A stretch of 64,000 bases of DNA from Desulfovibrio aminophilus (GTDB lineage Bacteria; Desulfobacterota; Desulfovibrionia; Desulfovibrionales; Desulfovibrionaceae), in the NCBI RefSeq assembly GCF_023660105.1, contig NZ_JAMHGA010000043.1, positions 62,001 through 126,000 of the forward strand, given 5' to 3'. Below are positions 37,801-47,390 of the stretch, piece by piece (position 1 is the first letter of the stretch; each line of letters begins with the position of its first letter). A program made the translations under genes and the position numbers. Below the pieces are notes generated by a model that was not told the DNA's origin, did not search any database, and saw only the letters and a list, made by a program, of their open reading frames with translations.

Positions 37801-38505
37801 ATGGAAAAGCCAACCCGCCAGGCCAAGGTGCACCGGCTGTTGTGCATCAAGGGGTTGGTGGACAACCACCCCTATCCGGCCCTCAATGACCTGGACCGCA
37901 AGCTCATCGCCCGCCTGAACCGCCGCGACGGGTTCTTCATCGAGTGCGGGGCCAACAACGGCCACCTGCAAAGCAACACCTTCGCCCTTGAGTACCAATA
38001 CGGCTGGCGGGGCATCCTCATCGAGGCCATCCCGGACCTGGCCAGGCTCTGCGCCTTCCTGCGCCTGGGGGCCGAGGTCTACAACTGCGCCCTGGTGGCC
38101 GAGGGCTTCGCCGGGGAGACCGTGACCATGCGCTTCGCCGGGCTCAAGTCCCTGGTGCGCGGCTGCAAACAGGCCGAGGTCGAGGAACAGTGGGTGACCA
38201 GCGGAATCCGCAACGAGTCCCTGGGGGAGACCTACGCCGTGGAGGTCCACGCCCGGACGCTGAACTCCATCCTGGACGACGAGCGGCCGGAGCGGATCGA
38301 CCTCTTCTCCCTGGACGTTGAGGGTTACGAGCTGGAGGTGCTCAAGGGCCTGGACCTGGACCGCCACCGGCCGGAGTTCATCCTGGTGGAGGCCCACGAT
38401 CCCGCGGCCATCGGAAGCCACCTGGCCCCCTGGTACGACCTGGAGGCCGAGCTGACCCCTGGTTGGGATTTCCTTTACCGGGCGCGCCGTCCGCTCGGGG
38501 CCTAG
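37801..38505 (+). CDS. FkbM family methyltransferase
   Basis: A 234-residue SAM-dependent methyltransferase. The FkbM fold is visible: FFIECGANNGHLQSNT (motif I, about 41-56), WRGILIEAIPDLA (post-I), and RIDLFSLDVEGYELEVLKGLDL (about 160-181), which is the most diagnostic segment. FkbM enzymes often O-methylate sugars in surface polysaccharides or glycans. It has no signal peptide. The 3' end overlaps the convergent PEP-binding fusion gene by a CTAG. Confidence 0.85.
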   Translation: MEKPTRQAKVHRLLCIKGLVDNHPYPALNDLDRKLIARLNRRDGFFIECGANNGHLQSNTFALEYQYGWRGILIEAIPDLARLCAFLRLGAEVYNCALVAEGFAGETVTMRFAGLKSLVRGCKQAEVEEQWVTSGIRNESLGETYAVEVHARTLNSILDDERPERIDLFSLDVEGYELEVLKGLDLDRHRPEFILVEAHDPAAIGSHLAPWYDLEAELTPGWDFLYRARRPLGA

Positions 38506-41500
38506 CAGAGTTCCTTGCGGCCCGAGGCCGTCACCTGGACCAGGCCCGCGAAGCGGGTCACGGAGTCGGCCTTGGTCCAGAGCCCCACGTGGCCGCGCAC
38601 CGGCCGTCCCGCGTCGTATTCCAGCACCTTTTCCCCGTCCACGAAGCCGCGCATGCGCGGGCCCTCGACCTCCAGGGCCAGGGCGTAGGTCCGGCCCGTC
38701 TCCAGGGGCAGGTGCCGCATGGCCCGGATGAGGCGGCGGCTGTTCACGAACTCCGAGAAGACCACGTTGTTCTCCACGGCGTTGACCCGGAAGACGAAGT
38801 AGTTCCCCAGGTTGCGCAGGCCGAAGGCCAGGCCCCCGGCGCGGTCCACCACCCCGGACAGGGGCCGGACCAGGACCTCCAGGCGGCCGTCGGCCATCTC
38901 CGCGCCCTTGGCCACGGCCAGGGGGAAGTAGTGGTAGGCCCCGATGGTGTCCAGGAACTCCTGGTAGCGCGGCCCCACCAGCCGGGTCAGGAAACCGGAG
39001 ATCCCGGCGGAGATGCGCGGCATCCAGGCCGAGCCGTTCTGCTCCACCCAGGTCCGGCCGTCCTCCTCCACCCGGCTCCAGCGGCCGAGCACGGCGTGGA
39101 AGCCGGGCAGCCGGAGCGCGGTGGCCCGATCCAGGAAGTCGTAGTCCTCGTTGAAGAAGGCCTCGATCATGGGCTCCACCTGGGCCTGGCGGGAGATGGC
39201 CACGTCCAGCAGGCGGCTGGAGGCCAGGAGCCGCCCGAGCTGGTCCAGGGCCCGCTCCGTGTCCTCGGCGGGCAGGCCCTGGAGCGAGGCCTCCAGCAGC
39301 TCGCCCGAGAGGTGCACGCTGAAGCCCAGGCGCGTAAGCACCCCGGCCAGGAAGTTCACCCGCAGGGACTTGCCCAGGTAGCTGCCCGCGCCGCCCGCGA
39401 ACTGCACGGTGACGTAGTTCCCGGCCGCGTCCCCGCCGCAGATGCTGTCCACGTTGGCGAAGTGGTAGCCGAACTTGGCGTTGAAGTTGAGGTAGTCCGC
39501 GGCCAGCACGGCGAAGCTCTCGCCGCCCGGGGCGTCCGGCCCGGAGAGTCCGGCGGCCGAGGAGGCGAAGAGGGTGAAGAGGTTGCGCAGGTCCAGGTTC
39601 ACGGCCCCGGACCAGGTGATGCCCGGGTGCATGAATCCGCGCCAGACCGCGCGCATGGGCCGGGAGACGATGTCCTCCGGCCGCACGGCGTCGCAGGTGC
39701 TCAGTCCGGGCCGCAGACCGCCGCCCAGGTCCACCACCCGGATGTCCAGGGGCACCGTGGCCGTGAGCTTGGCGGCCTGGGCCCCGGAGGCCGCGCCCGA
39801 GAGGTCGAAGACCACCTTCATGACCTTTTCATGGGCGAAGCGGATCACGTCGTGCAGGGTGCGGCAGCCCTCGGGCGAGAACTCCGGGGCTTGCGGGTCC
39901 GTGAGGTGCAGGGGCGAGATGTGGTCCAGCAGGGCGCGCAGGCGGCGGTGCGCCGGGGTCTCGAAGGCCAGGGCGCGTGTCCGGGCCCGGGCCGACAGCA
40001 CCTCCTCCACCTCGCCGGGCAGGATTCGTCGGCCGTCGGCGTCCAGCGTCACCACCTCCCCATGCGGCAGGGCGGCCGTCGCTCCGGCCACGTCCACCAG
40101 GGCGGGCACCCCGAATTCGCGCAGCACCGAGGCCAGATGGCTGGCCGCGCTGCCCACCTCGGCCACCAGTCCCCGGATGCGTCCGGCCAGGGCGGCGTAG
40201 GCCGGGTTGGTGGCGCGGACCACGAGGACGGCGTTTTCCGGCAGGTCCGAGAGGTCCCGTCCGTCGGCCAGGAAGACTTGGCCCGAGGCCGCGCCGCGCG
40301 AGGCGGTCTGGCCGCCCGCCAGCAGGGGCGGCAGGTCCGGGGCCGGATCGTCGCCCGCCGTTCCGCCGGATTCCAGGCCCAGGGGGCGGCACTGCAGGAG
40401 CACCAGCCGCCCGCCCTGGTCCACGGCCCACTCCAGGTCCTGGGGACCGCCGAAGAAATGTTCCAGGGCCAGGCCGTGGCCCAGGAGTTCGGCCAGCCGC
40501 GCCTGGTCCAGCACCGGAGCCCGGCGCAGGGCGGCGGGCACGTCCTCCATGCGGGTTCCCCCGCCGGGGACGGCGGCCAGGCGGCGGTCCTTGTCCGCGA
40601 TCTCGGCGCGCAGCACCGCCCCGCTCCGGCGGTCCAGGAGGAAGGTGTCGGAGGAGACCTCGCCGCCCACCAGCGGTTCGCCCAGGCCCCAGACTCCGGC
40701 CACGCGGAAGGTCTCCGCGTCCGGCGCGCCCGGGTCGCGGGTGTAGGCCACCCCGGCGGCGGCCGCGTCGATCATTTCGATGACCGCCACGCACATGGGC
40801 GCGTCGCGGTCCTCCAGGCCGTGGCGGGTGCGGTAGAGCAGGGCGTGCGGGGTGTACTTGCTGGCGGCCACGGTCTTGTAAGCTCCGGCCAGTCCGTTTC
40901 GCTCCACGCCGAGGACCGTGGCGTACTGGCCCGCGAAGGAGGCCTCGGTGTCCTCGCCCACGGCGCTGCTGCGCACGGCCACGGGCACGCCGGGCCGGGC
41001 GCGGGCCTCCAGGGCGGCGTAGGCCGCTTCCAGGTCCCGGGCCAGCTCCGGCGGCAGGTCGGCGGCCAGGATCAGGGCCCGGATTTCGGCGCAGGCCGCG
41101 TCCACGGCCCGGGGATTCTCCAGGTCCAGGGGCTCCAGCAGGGCCGCGATCCGTTCATCGAGCCCGACGGCGGAGAGGAACAGCTCGAAGCCCCGGGACG
41201 TGATCGCGAAGCCGCGCGGAACGGGCACGCCCAGCTCGTTGCCCAGGCGCGCCAGGTTGCCCGCCTTGGCCCCGATGAAGGGAATTTGCACGGCCCCGGC
41301 GGACTCCAGGGGCAGGACCAGGGGGCAGTCCCGGGGCGGGGTGCGGGTCTCCAGGATGGAGCGGGCCTCGGCGTCGATGCGCTCCAGGGCCTGGGAGAGG
41401 GCGGCGTAGCGGCCGTGGGCCAGGGCGTTCAGGGCATCGGCCAGGTCGCGCACCGAGGCGGACAGCCCGGCGTAGAGCCTGCGCACCTGGGCCATGCCGA

Positions 41501-41663
41501 AGGGACTGCCGGAGTGGTAGACCTGCTCCAGGGCGGCCAGGGCCGAGAGGGCGTCGTAGTTGTGGGTCAGGAAGGCCCGGAAGCGGGCGTACATCTCCAC
41601 GTGCGGGCCCTCGGTCTGGGCCAGGAGACGGCAGGTCTTCTTCTTGGCGAGAAACTCGAGCAC
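38502..41663 (-). CDS. PEP/pyruvate-binding and phosphohistidine-domain protein fused to a ConA-like C-terminus
   Basis: A 1053-residue protein from the GTG at 41663 (GGAGGAC upstream). Residues 1-125 are a helical extension. Residues 128-430 are a PPDK_N ATP-grasp-type domain (GAKAGNLARLG at 131-141, AVRSSAVGEDTEASFAGQY at 229-247). Residues 450-555 are the swivelling domain with the likely phospho-histidine His509 (EVGSAASHLASVLREFG). The TIM-barrel PEP/pyruvate domain expected in PEP synthase is absent; residues 570-850 are unrecognised, and about 855-1045 resemble a concanavalin A-like/laminin-G or DUF1080-type sugar-binding fold (GLRNLGNYFVFRVN, FVDGEKVLEYDAGRPVRGHVGLWTK). It cannot act as a normal PEP synthase. 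It overlaps FkbM tail to tail by 4 bases. Confidence 0.82.
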   Translation of the reverse strand: MLEFLAKKKTCRLLAQTEGPHVEMYARFRAFLTHNYDALSALAALEQVYHSGSPFGMAQVRRLYAGLSASVRDLADALNALAHGRYAALSQALERIDAEARSILETRTPPRDCPLVLPLESAGAVQIPFIGAKAGNLARLGNELGVPVPRGFAITSRGFELFLSAVGLDERIAALLEPLDLENPRAVDAACAEIRALILAADLPPELARDLEAAYAALEARARPGVPVAVRSSAVGEDTEASFAGQYATVLGVERNGLAGAYKTVAASKYTPHALLYRTRHGLEDRDAPMCVAVIEMIDAAAAGVAYTRDPGAPDAETFRVAGVWGLGEPLVGGEVSSDTFLLDRRSGAVLRAEIADKDRRLAAVPGGGTRMEDVPAALRRAPVLDQARLAELLGHGLALEHFFGGPQDLEWAVDQGGRLVLLQCRPLGLESGGTAGDDPAPDLPPLLAGGQTASRGAASGQVFLADGRDLSDLPENAVLVVRATNPAYAALAGRIRGLVAEVGSAASHLASVLREFGVPALVDVAGATAALPHGEVVTLDADGRRILPGEVEEVLSARARTRALAFETPAHRRLRALLDHISPLHLTDPQAPEFSPEGCRTLHDVIRFAHEKVMKVVFDLSGAASGAQAAKLTATVPLDIRVVDLGGGLRPGLSTCDAVRPEDIVSRPMRAVWRGFMHPGITWSGAVNLDLRNLFTLFASSAAGLSGPDAPGGESFAVLAADYLNFNAKFGYHFANVDSICGGDAAGNYVTVQFAGGAGSYLGKSLRVNFLAGVLTRLGFSVHLSGELLEASLQGLPAEDTERALDQLGRLLASSRLLDVAISRQAQVEPMIEAFFNEDYDFLDRATALRLPGFHAVLGRWSRVEEDGRTWVEQNGSAWMPRISAGISGFLTRLVGPRYQEFLDTIGAYHYFPLAVAKGAEMADGRLEVLVRPLSGVVDRAGGLAFGLRNLGNYFVFRVNAVENNVVFSEFVNSRRLIRAMRHLPLETGRTYALALEVEGPRMRGFVDGEKVLEYDAGRPVRGHVGLWTKADSVTRFAGLVQVTASGRKELC

Positions 41664-41740
41664 GGTCGTCCTCCGCGTCGGGGTCGGGCCAGACGGATCG
41701 AGGATACCGCCGGACCCGCCCCGAGGCAAGGACGCTTTTG

Positions 41741-43150
41741 CTAGAGTTCCGTGATCCGGCGCAGACGCTTGAGGGTCTGCTCCCGGCCGAGCACGCGCAT
41801 GGTCTCGAACAGGCCGGGGCTCACGGTGCGGCCGGTGAGGGCCACGCGCAGGGGCTGGGCCACGGCCTTGAACTTGAGGTTGCGGGCGGAGAGGAAGGCT
41901 TCGGTCATGGGCTCCATGGCGGCCTCGTCGAAGTCGCCCTCCAGGTGTTCGAGGGCGTCGGCGTACTCCTCCACCAGGGTGCGGTTCTCCGGGGTGAGGT
42001 GCTGGCGCACGGCCTTTTCGTCGAAGGCGATGAACGCCGCGTCCACCACGAAGAAGCGGGCCATCTCGGCCATCTCCACCAGGGTCTTGGCCCGGGGCTG
42101 GAGCAGCGGAACCACGGACTCCAGCAGGGCCTGGGGCGTGTCGGCCACGGCCTCGGGGCCCATCTCGCGGCCCAGGAAGTCGCGCAGCATCGCGGCCAGA
42201 CGGGCCGGGTCGGATTCCTTGATGTAGTGGGCGTTGAGCCACTCCAGCTTCTGGGTGTCGAAGACCGCCGGGGAGTTGCCCAGGTTCTCGGCGCCGAAGC
42301 AAGCCGCCAGCTCGTCGCGGGAGAAGATTTCCTGGTCGCCGTGGGACCAGCCCAGGCGGGCCAGGTAGTTGATCACGGCCTCGGGCAGGTAGCCCATCTT
42401 CTCGTATTCCATGACCGAGAGCGCACCGTGGCGCTTGGAGAGCTTCTTCTTGTCCGGGCCGAGGATCATGGGCACGTGGCCGAACTCGGGCACGTCCCAG
42501 CCCAGGGCGCGGTAGATGAGAATCTGGCGCGGGGTGTTGTTCACGTGGTCGTCGCCGCGCAGCACGTGGGTCACGCCCATGTCGTGGTCGTCCACCACCA
42601 CGGCCAGGTTGTATGTCGGCGAGCCGTCGGAGCGGCGCAGGATCATGTCGTCCAGCTCCTCGCAGGCCACGGCGATGGAGCCCTTGACCATGTCCTTGTA
42701 GGCCACGGAGCCGTCCAGCGGGGTCTTCATGCGCACCACGCGGCCCTCGCCCGGGCCCAGGCCGCGTTCGCGGCAGGAGCCGTCGTACTTGGGCTTGCGG
42801 CCCTCGGCGCGGGCCTTCTCGCGCATGGCCTCCACCTGCTCCTTGGTGCAGTCGCACCAGTAGGCCTGCCCAAGGGCCACGAGCTGGTCGATGACCTCGT
42901 TGTGGCGCGCGGCGCGGGCCTGCTGGTAGACGATCTCGCCGTCCGAGGAGAGGTCCAGCCAGCGCATGGAGTCGAGGATGGCCTGGGTGGCCTCGGGCGT
43001 GGAGCGTTCGAGGTCCGTGTCCTCGATGCGCAGGAGGAAGCGGCCGCCGCTATGGCGGGCCAGCAGCCAGGAAAACAGGGCGGTGCGCGCCCCGCCGATG
43101 TGCAGGTAGCCCGTGGGGCTGGGGGCGAAGCGGGTGACGATCTGGCTCAT
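41741..43150 (-). CDS. gltX: Glutamyl-tRNA synthetase
   Basis: A 469-residue class I synthetase of normal length. The HIGH motif appears as PSPTGYLHIGGARTA (about 10-24), LLRIEDTDLERS follows, and the KMSKS-type motif is KKLSKRHGA (about 243-251). It charges tRNA-Glu, and in some bacteria tRNA-Gln. I chose the ATG at 43150 because AGGAG (overlapping the NifU-like stop) lies upstream; the in-frame residues before it are not conserved. Confidence 0.97.
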   Translation of the reverse strand: MSQIVTRFAPSPTGYLHIGGARTALFSWLLARHSGGRFLLRIEDTDLERSTPEATQAILDSMRWLDLSSDGEIVYQQARAARHNEVIDQLVALGQAYWCDCTKEQVEAMREKARAEGRKPKYDGSCRERGLGPGEGRVVRMKTPLDGSVAYKDMVKGSIAVACEELDDMILRRSDGSPTYNLAVVVDDHDMGVTHVLRGDDHVNNTPRQILIYRALGWDVPEFGHVPMILGPDKKKLSKRHGALSVMEYEKMGYLPEAVINYLARLGWSHGDQEIFSRDELAACFGAENLGNSPAVFDTQKLEWLNAHYIKESDPARLAAMLRDFLGREMGPEAVADTPQALLESVVPLLQPRAKTLVEMAEMARFFVVDAAFIAFDEKAVRQHLTPENRTLVEEYADALEHLEGDFDEAAMEPMTEAFLSARNLKFKAVAQPLRVALTGRTVSPGLFETMRVLGREQTLKRLRRITEL

Positions 43151-43158
43151 TGCGGCTC

Positions 43159-43383
43159 CTAGTCCACGGCCTCGACGCACTTCACGGCCGGGACCTCCTT
43201 GAGGATGACCCGCTCCACGCCGTGCTTGAGCGTCATGCGGGACATGGGGCAGCCCTTGCAGGCGCCCTGCAGGCGGACCTTGACCACGCCCTCGGGGGTG
43301 ATCTCGACCAGTTCGATGTCGCCGCCGTCGTTCTGCAGAACGGGACGGATCTTGGCGATGGCGGCGAGCACTTGTTCGCGCAT
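43159..43383 (-). CDS. NifU-like iron-sulfur scaffold domain protein
   Basis: A 74-residue stand-alone NifU C-terminal-type domain. It starts MREQVLAAIAKIRPVLQNDGGDIELVEI, the classic sequence, and has the cluster-binding CxxC in GACKGCPMSRMTL (Cys about 44 and 47). It is a scaffold or carrier for iron-sulfur cluster assembly. GGAGG precedes the ATG at 43383. It is followed by gltX with an 8-base gap. A consensus -35 lies upstream. Confidence 0.93.
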   Translation of the reverse strand: MREQVLAAIAKIRPVLQNDGGDIELVEITPEGVVKVRLQGACKGCPMSRMTLKHGVERVILKEVPAVKCVEAVD

Positions 43384-43414
43384 GACGTACCTCCGGGTCG
43401 GTTGTGGGGGCTTT

Positions 43415-43443
43415 GAAGTAGCGGTCCGGCGCGTTCTTGTCAA
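43415..43443 (-). promoter_or_regulatory. Candidate promoter of the nifU-like-gltX unit
   Basis: On the minus strand TTGACA (43438-43443), a 17-base spacer, then TACTTC (43415-43420), about 32 bases upstream of the NifU-like ATG. The -35 is perfect, the -10 weak. Confidence 0.4.
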
Positions 43444-43449
43444 ACGCGC

Positions 43450-44819
<1,370 letters not shown>

Positions 44820-44823
<4 letters not shown>

Positions 44824-46604
44824 TTGGTCTCCGTGGTTTCGGCGGCGGGCGACGGATCGGGGAAGAAGAGCCGCACGCTCGTCCCCCGGCCGGGCTCGGA
44901 CTCGATGAGCACCTTGCCCTTGTGCCCGCGCATGATGGTCTGGACGATGGCCAGTCCGAGGCCGGTGCCCTGGGTCTTGGCCGTGAAGAAGGGCTCCAGG
45001 GCCTGGCGGCGGACGTCCTCGGGCATGCCCGGGCCGTTGTCCGTGACCGCGACCCAGACCCCGCCGCCGTTGCGGCGCGAGGAGATTTCGATGCACCCGC
45101 CTTCCTCGCCGAGGGCCTCCAGGCTGTTCACCGCCAGGTTGAGCAGCACCTGCCGCAGGGCGTCCGGGTCGGCGTGGACCGCCGGGGCCTCCAGCGCCAG
45201 GGCGGTGGCCACGCGCTTGTGCTCCAGGTCGAGCTTGAGCAGGTCGAAGAGCGCGGCCCCGGCCCGGTCCAGGTCGATGTCCGCCGGAGCCAGCTCCCTG
45301 GGCCTGGCCAGGAAGAGCAGGTCCGTGACCACGCGATTCAGGCGGTCGGCCTCCTGGACCATGGTGGCGGCATAGGAATCCAGGGGCTTCTGGCCCTTGA
45401 GCTTGTCGGCGAAGAGCTGGGCGAAGCCGCGCAGGGAGCTCAGGGGATTGCGCACCTCGTGGGCCACGCCCGCGGCCAGGGAGCCGATGGCGGCCAGTCG
45501 GCGGGCCTCGTTGAGGTCCTCCTCCAGGGCCCGGATTTCGGTGCGGTCGCGGATGAGCACGAGGCGGTCCGGCGCGCCCTTTTCCTCCTCGGCGTTCTGG
45601 TAAGGCAGCACGAGGACTTCCAGGAGCTGGCCCTGGTAGTCGTGCTGCCGCCACTCCGGGCGGCCGTGCCCGGCGGGGAAGGGAAATTCGGACCAGTTGC
45701 GCCCGGCCAGACAGGCCGCGTCCTTGCAGTCCTCGCTGCACAGCAGGCGCACGGCCGAGCCGTTGGCGGCCAGGATTTCGCCGTCGCTGCCCAGGGTCAC
45801 CAGGCCGTCGGGCATGTGGTCCAGGAGCTTGGACTGGAACTGCTCCAGGCGCACGAGCTTCTGGGCCTGCTCGCGGCGGCGGAGGTAGGCGAAGGCCAGG
45901 GACCAGAGCACCACGGCGGCCAGGAGCACGTAGCCGGTCTGGATCAGGGCCGCGCGGCGGTACTGGTTGAACTGGGCCAGGTGGCGCTCGGCGTTCAGGC
46001 CCACCACGAGGTAGACCGGCGGGGCCTCGCCGCCCTGCCGGCGGCCCATGCCCATGCCGCCGCGCCCGCGGCCCGGGTCAAGCGGGCCCGCGTCGTCGTG
46101 CGGATGTCCGGCGAAATTGCAGAACATGGAGAGGCCCGGACGGGCCTGGAGCCCGGAGAGCAGGACGCGCTTGTGGCCGATGAGCGCCAAGCCGAACCAG
46201 ACGCCGTCGCGCTCCAGCGATTCCATGGCTTCGGCGGGCAGGCCGGGCTTGGATTCCTCGGGGTCCGCGCCGGAGGAGATGAGCAGTTCGCCTTGCGCGC
46301 CGTAGATTCCGGCGAAGGCGATGTCCTCGGAGGCGGCCAGTTCCTGGAGCATCTCCTTGATCAGGGAGCGGGCGGCCCCGGCCATGTTCGGGCTCCGGCC
46401 CAGGCCGCGCATGGCCCGGGAGAGGTTGGCCTCCACGCCGGAGAGGATGGCCCGGCCGGAGAGGACCATGTGCTCGTCCACGATCCGCCGCTGGCGTTCG
46501 ATGCTCTGCCAGGTCAGGAAGAGGCTGCCCAGGCCCAGGATGATGAGGGCCAGGACCGCGGCCACGATGGGCCCCTGCTCCTTGTTCGACTGACGGATTT
46601 CCAT
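44820..46604 (-). CDS. zraS: Sensor histidine kinase, ZraS-like
   Basis: A 594-residue membrane kinase. TM1 is at about 13-31, a periplasmic domain of about 185 residues follows, and TM2 is at about 223-241. A PAS domain (about 250-355) precedes HisKA with His382 in AAGVAHEVRNPLSSLRGF, then HATPase_c with NSLEALGEEGG, DNGPGMP and GTGLGLAIV. The periplasmic domain holds a Gly/Met/Arg-rich insert (GRGRGGMGMGRR, about 178-189) that echoes the low-complexity tail of the ZraP-like protein. The start is ATG 46604 with weak GGAAC; an upstream in-frame ATG lies 10 codons earlier. It phosphorylates the adjacent ZraR-like regulator. Confidence 0.92.
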
Positions 46605-46677
46605 GCCTGTTCCGGGTTCCGGCGGCCCGAGCATGCGCGGCCGGAAGCGTTTTCGTCAACCCCCGGGGACGCGGACA

Positions 46678-46708
46678 GGGGCGGCCCGGGACCATCCCGA
46701 ACCGCCCC
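46678..46708 (-). promoter_or_regulatory. Hairpin between zraP and zraS
   Basis: GGGGCGG/CCGCCCC with an inner CGGGA/TCCCG pairing forms a long stem in the 137-base gap, with no U-tract. It may limit read-through from the highly expressed zraP gene into the kinase-regulator pair. Confidence 0.4.
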
Positions 46709-46741
46709 GCGCGTTCCCGGTATTCCAGTTGAAAGAACCTT

Positions 46742-47215
46742 CTAGTAAGCGCCGCAGCCGCCCGCGCCGGGACAGCCGCCATAACCGGGACAACCGCCCG
46801 GCCCGTAACCCATGCCCATGCCCGGGCCGAAGCCGCCGCCGGGGCCGAACTTCACGCCGGTCTCCTTGGAGAGGTCGGCGGCCAGGGCTTGGCGCTCCTG
46901 CTCCAGCTGCTGCCGGATCTTGGACATCTCGCCCACCAGGGACTCGATGTCGGCCTTCTCGGCCTTGCCCGAGGCGGTCAGGGCGTCCAGCTCGGTGTCC
47001 TTGGCCCAGTACTGCTCGCGCAGTTCGAAGATCTTCTTGTGGTGTTTCTCGAAGATCTTGTCCACGGCGGCCTGTTTCTCCGGGGTCAGCCCGGCGTACA
47101 GGGAACCCATGCCGCCGCCCGGACCGCGCCCCTGGCCCGGACCGGCGAAGGCCACGGCCGAGAGGGCCAGCAGGGCGGCCAGGGTTGCGGCCGCCAAAAC
47201 GGAACGTTTGCTCAT
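46742..47215 (-). CDS. zraP: ZraP-like periplasmic chaperone/zinc-resistance-associated protein
   Basis: A 157-residue exported protein with a Sec signal (residues 1-24, cleavage after AFA). The mature part has the Spy/CpxP/ZraP-type helical core (LTPEKQAAVDKIFEKHHKKIFELREQYWAKDTEL) and a C-terminal low-complexity tail rich in Gly, Pro and Cys (GPGGCPGYGGCPGAGGCGAY); in E. coli ZraP the metal-binding residues are mainly His. The start at 47215 (MSKRS) is preferred over an ATG six bases upstream because GGAGG then has a 7-base spacer instead of 1. It is the first gene of the zraP-zraS-zraR unit and is likely the main target of that system. Confidence 0.88.
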   Translation of the reverse strand: MSKRSVLAAATLAALLALSAVAFAGPGQGRGPGGGMGSLYAGLTPEKQAAVDKIFEKHHKKIFELREQYWAKDTELDALTASGKAEKADIESLVGEMSKIRQQLEQERQALAADLSKETGVKFGPGGGFGPGMGMGYGPGGCPGYGGCPGAGGCGAY

Positions 47216-47260
47216 GCGCATACCTCCATGTGCACGGTGCGAAATGTGACGCCTGGGAAA

Positions 47261-47277
47261 AGCATGGACCGTGCCAA
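47261..47277 (-). promoter_or_regulatory. Sigma-54 promoter of zraP
   Basis: On the minus strand TTGGCACGGTCCATGCT: compared with the -24/-12 consensus TTGGCACG-N4-TTGCW it has GG and GC at the required spacing and one mismatch (A for T) in the -12 box. Transcription would start near 47250, about 35 bases before the start codon. Confidence 0.85.
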
Positions 47278-47328
47278 GGAAGTTTTTCTTTTTATTTCAG
47301 CATGATGAAAATAAAACCGGGCGCCATG

Positions 47329-47378
47329 TTGTGCAAGATGATGCACAATTTCCGCCTCTTGTGCAAGGGAGTGCAGGA
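47329..47378. promoter_or_regulatory. Two tandem palindromes, likely ZraR enhancer sites
   Basis: TTGTGCA-AGATGA-TGCACAA (47329-47348) is a perfect inverted repeat with a 6-base centre. A second copy TTGTGCA-AGGGAG-TGCAGGA (47359-47378) has the same left half and a degenerate right half. They are spaced 30 bases centre to centre, about three helical turns, and lie about 80 to 130 bases upstream of the predicted transcription start, the standard position of sigma-54 enhancer sites. Confidence 0.75.
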
Positions 47379-47390
47379 GGTGCGCCCCGT

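Noticed and set aside
37620-37889. 89-codon frame between the ABM-fold and FkbM genes
   Set aside because: It overlaps the FkbM start in another frame and its product is Arg/Gly/Pro-rich shadow sequence; only the shorter frame at 37685-37798 has a ribosome binding site and spacing that make it plausible.
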